Source: an uncultured bacterium (GTDB taxonomy: Bacteria; Bacteroidota; Bacteroidia; Chitinophagales; CAIOSU01). From it: a stretch of DNA of 7,973 nt. Of the stretch, positions 6,245 through 7,973 are shown piece after piece. The notes below the pieces were generated by a model that worked only from the letters and a program-made list of their open reading frames with translations, searched no databases and was not told the origin of the DNA. The stretch's first letter is position 1, and each line of letters opens with the position of its first letter. The stretch spans positions 1 through 7,973 of the forward strand of contig CAIOSU010000416.1 of the NCBI GenBank assembly GCA_903861055.1, given 5' to 3'. Position numbers and translations under genes: made by a program.

Positions 6245-7693
6245 ATGTTCCGATTTTTACTTTCTGCGAGTTTGAGTTTTGTGATGATGAGTGCATTTGC
6301 ACAATTAGCCCAGGAACCAATCAACCAACCTACCAACTTAAGAAAAGACAGCTACGATAAGGCCTGGACCTTTGATGTAAAATTTGACCCTACCACAGCC
6401 GACGGTTATTTGGTGCTTCGTAGTACCCAACCGATAGTGGCTTCGCCATTGGATGGCGTGGCTTACACTAAGGGCGAAGGTTTGGGCAATGCTAAAGTGT
6501 TTTCATTGGGTGCTTCATCGGTAGTTCGCGTTAAAGAGGCGGCAGCCGGTACCGATTACTATTTTGCTGTATATGCCTACAATATTACCAGTACCACGGT
6601 TTCTACCATTAATTACTTACAAGCCAACCCACTTACCGCAACCGTTCGCAGTGCTGATAATAATTATGGCAATTACTACGGTGCTATCGATTTTTCGAGC
6701 AGTAATGTGATCGTGGACTTAAAAAACCTTATCAATCCGCACACCAAGGTGGAGTATGCCGATTTTACCAGCACCATAGTGAGAGAGTTTCACGAGCGCG
6801 ATACCAGCAATAACCGGAAGGTAATAAACTGTCAGTATAGCAACGAGTATGTGTTGTATAGTGGCAATTTTGGCTTGGGTACTTACGGTTATAGCCGCGA
6901 GCACCGTATGGCCTTTTCCTGGATAAACTTTAGCGGCATACAACGTGCTGATTTTGAGCTGACCCCCGAGGGATGCGATATACATGCACTAGAGTTGGTG
7001 AACAATGATGTAAACTTTGAGCGTTCCAATTTTCCTTTCAACGATGTGGTTACCTCTGTTTATACCTATATTGCTTTTAAGCAAGGCAAGGACAGTCGCA
7101 ATAAAGACGCTGCCGATGTATGGGGGCCTAGAAAAGGTGACGTAGCAAGGGCACTGTTCTATATGATGGTATGCTATAATGGAAAATATGGCAGAAATTG
7201 GGGGTTAAGCAGCCTGTTAAGCGATGCCGACTACCAAGATTTGCAGAAATTGATTGATATGCATTACGCCGACTTGCCAGATGCTTTTGAGAAAGCTCGC
7301 CATGAGTATGTATATAGCAAGCAAGGCAACCGTAACCCTTTTATCGATTTCCCGAATTTGGTTGATTGTATTGATTTTAGTGATTTAACCTTGAAAGGCA
7401 ATTGCAGCCAATACGTTGGGGTTACACAAATACAGCAGCAAACCAAGTTTATGCTTTACCCGCAGCCAGCATCCGATTTGCTTAATATTTCTTTTGATGC
7501 GCCAGTTGCCGAAATGGCCGAGCTAACCATTTTTGATTTGAGCGGAAAGTTGGTAACAACTGCTATGGTAAATATAGAGGCTGGCGCTCAAAATGTGCAG
7601 TTGAGTACTGTTGATTTGGTGCCGGGCTATTATTTGTTCTCGCTGCAAGGCAACGAGATAAGTGCACGCGGCAGGTTTACAGTTGCCAAATAA
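6245..7693 (+). CDS. T9SS-exported endonuclease I family nuclease with FN3-like domain
   Basis: Predicted extracellular non-specific nuclease of 482 residues with four parts. A signal peptide (about 1-20, ending SAFAQ). An FN3-like beta domain (about 27-136; YYFAVYAYN and the NPLTATVRS end are typical). An endonuclease I (EndA/Vvn-like, beta-beta-alpha metal) domain (about 140-387). A T9SS type-A sorting domain (about 401-482: FMLYPQPASDLLNI, FDLSGKLV, LVPGYYLFSL, RFTVAK). In the nuclease domain, REH (218-220) gives probable general base His220; EGCDIHAL (242-249) and VNFERSN (256-262) carry the likely metal ligands Glu242 and Asn257 together with Glu219; KGDVARALFYM (297-307) and GNRNPFIDFP (361-370) are family signatures. 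It departs from the common Bacteroidota form, which as I recall reads REHtW..SW and DQHHLFPTNQNNAN: here the second His is Ala248 and the FPT segment is replaced by ELV. The metal and base residues still appear to be kept, so activity is likely. It lies between an EEP nuclease gene and a lamin-tail gene. Confidence 0.9.
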   Translation: MFRFLLSASLSFVMMSAFAQLAQEPINQPTNLRKDSYDKAWTFDVKFDPTTADGYLVLRSTQPIVASPLDGVAYTKGEGLGNAKVFSLGASSVVRVKEAAAGTDYYFAVYAYNITSTTVSTINYLQANPLTATVRSADNNYGNYYGAIDFSSSNVIVDLKNLINPHTKVEYADFTSTIVREFHERDTSNNRKVINCQYSNEYVLYSGNFGLGTYGYSREHRMAFSWINFSGIQRADFELTPEGCDIHALELVNNDVNFERSNFPFNDVVTSVYTYIAFKQGKDSRNKDAADVWGPRKGDVARALFYMMVCYNGKYGRNWGLSSLLSDADYQDLQKLIDMHYADLPDAFEKARHEYVYSKQGNRNPFIDFPNLVDCIDFSDLTLKGNCSQYVGVTQIQQQTKFMLYPQPASDLLNISFDAPVAEMAELTIFDLSGKLVTTAMVNIEAGAQNVQLSTVDLVPGYYLFSLQGNEISARGRFTVAK

Positions 7694-7775
7694 TACGTTG
7701 GCAGGCTTATTTGCATCGTTTTGGGGCTAACAATTCATTAACATGTAGGCCATGCTATTTTAGTGTTAAAACTTT

Positions 7776-7783
7776 TACCTTTG
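7776..7783 (+). promoter_or_regulatory. Bacteroidota -7 promoter element (TACCTTTG) for the lamin-tail gene
   Basis: TACCTTTG, identical to the element in front of the SDR gene, ends 30 nt before the ATG at 7814. The spacer of 120 bp after the endonuclease I gene supports separate transcription. No -33 TTG is evident at the expected spacing. Confidence 0.6.
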
Positions 7784-7813
7784 CATCATTATTTAACATA
7801 GACCATTTACCAG

Positions 7814-7973
7814 ATGAAAAATTTTACACTGACAATTTCTACCTTGTTGCTAGCCACGGGCCTTTGGGCGCAGCCATGTAGCAACCTATTTTTCTCGGAG
7901 TATCTTGAGGGTACAAGCTTTAACAAGGCTGTGGAAATTTATAATCCAACCGGCGCTGCTATCAATCTTTCAA
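7814..7973 (+). CDS. Secreted lamin-tail-domain (LTD) protein, 3'-truncated by window edge
   Basis: This reading frame runs open off the end of the window; 53 codons are visible. The ATG at 7814 starts a clear signal peptide (residues 1-20: Lys2, a TLTISTLLLA hydrophobic core, end LWAQ). From residue 24 the sequence NLFFSEYLEGTSFNKAVEIYN then PTGAAINLS matches the first strands of a lamin-tail domain, the Ig-like module found at the start of many secreted bacterial nucleases and T9SS cargo proteins. What follows the LTD (more LTDs, an EEP nuclease, endonuclease I or a sorting domain) lies outside the window. Its position after two secreted nuclease genes makes a nuclease or nuclease-accessory role plausible but unproven. 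Confidence 0.82.
   Translation, partial: MKNFTLTISTLLLATGLWAQPCSNLFFSEYLEGTSFNKAVEIYNPTGAAINLS

Noticed and set aside
344..6553. Eight copies of the 6-bp palindrome GGTACC (344, 440, 491, 629, 1073, 4087, 5903, 6548)
   Set aside because: More than expected by chance, but seven of the eight are in-frame GGT ACC codons for Gly-Thr, so codon preference explains them; the spacing is irregular.

Overview
The window looks like chromosomal DNA of a member of the Bacteroidota. The grounds are a C-terminal type IX secretion (T9SS) sorting domain on one protein, TAnnTTTG-type promoter elements in front of several genes, no Shine-Dalgarno sequences at the gene starts, and a signal-peptide/lamin-tail protein of a kind common in this phylum. 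I cannot assign a genus. The genes look intact except for the two cut by the window edges. There is no phage gene, transposase, CRISPR array, tRNA or rRNA.

Layout. (1) 2-1855, plus strand: an OPT-family oligopeptide transporter lacking its N-terminus at the window edge. (2) 1856-2080: the space between two convergent genes. It holds a 7-bp tandem repeat (1860-1894) and a 153-bp nested inverted-repeat element (1902-2054) made of five small hairpins, the most unusual non-coding structure here. (3) 2081-3034, minus strand: queG, epoxyqueuosine reductase. (4) 3137-4102, plus strand, divergent from queG: a secreted DNase I-fold phosphodiesterase that most resembles bacterial sphingomyelinase C. 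(5) 4257-4955: a short-chain dehydrogenase/reductase. (6) 5093-6148: a secreted endonuclease/exonuclease/phosphatase (EEP) family protein. (7) 6245-7693: a T9SS-exported endonuclease I family protein with an N-terminal FN3-like domain. (8) 7814 to the window end: the start of a secreted lamin-tail-domain protein.

How the genes relate. The first half is unrelated housekeeping and transport. The last three genes are co-directional, all carry signal peptides, and match modules (EEP nuclease, endonuclease I, lamin-tail domain) that recur in extracellular nucleases. Together they may form a small locus for degrading extracellular nucleic acid, for nutrient scavenging or biofilm turnover; this is inference. 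TAnnTTTG or near-TAnnTTTG elements lie 26-33 nt before the starts of genes 5-8, which suggests each is transcribed on its own rather than as one operon. I did not find convincing evidence of a wholly new biological system. The inverted-repeat element and the nuclease cluster are the items most worth a second look.
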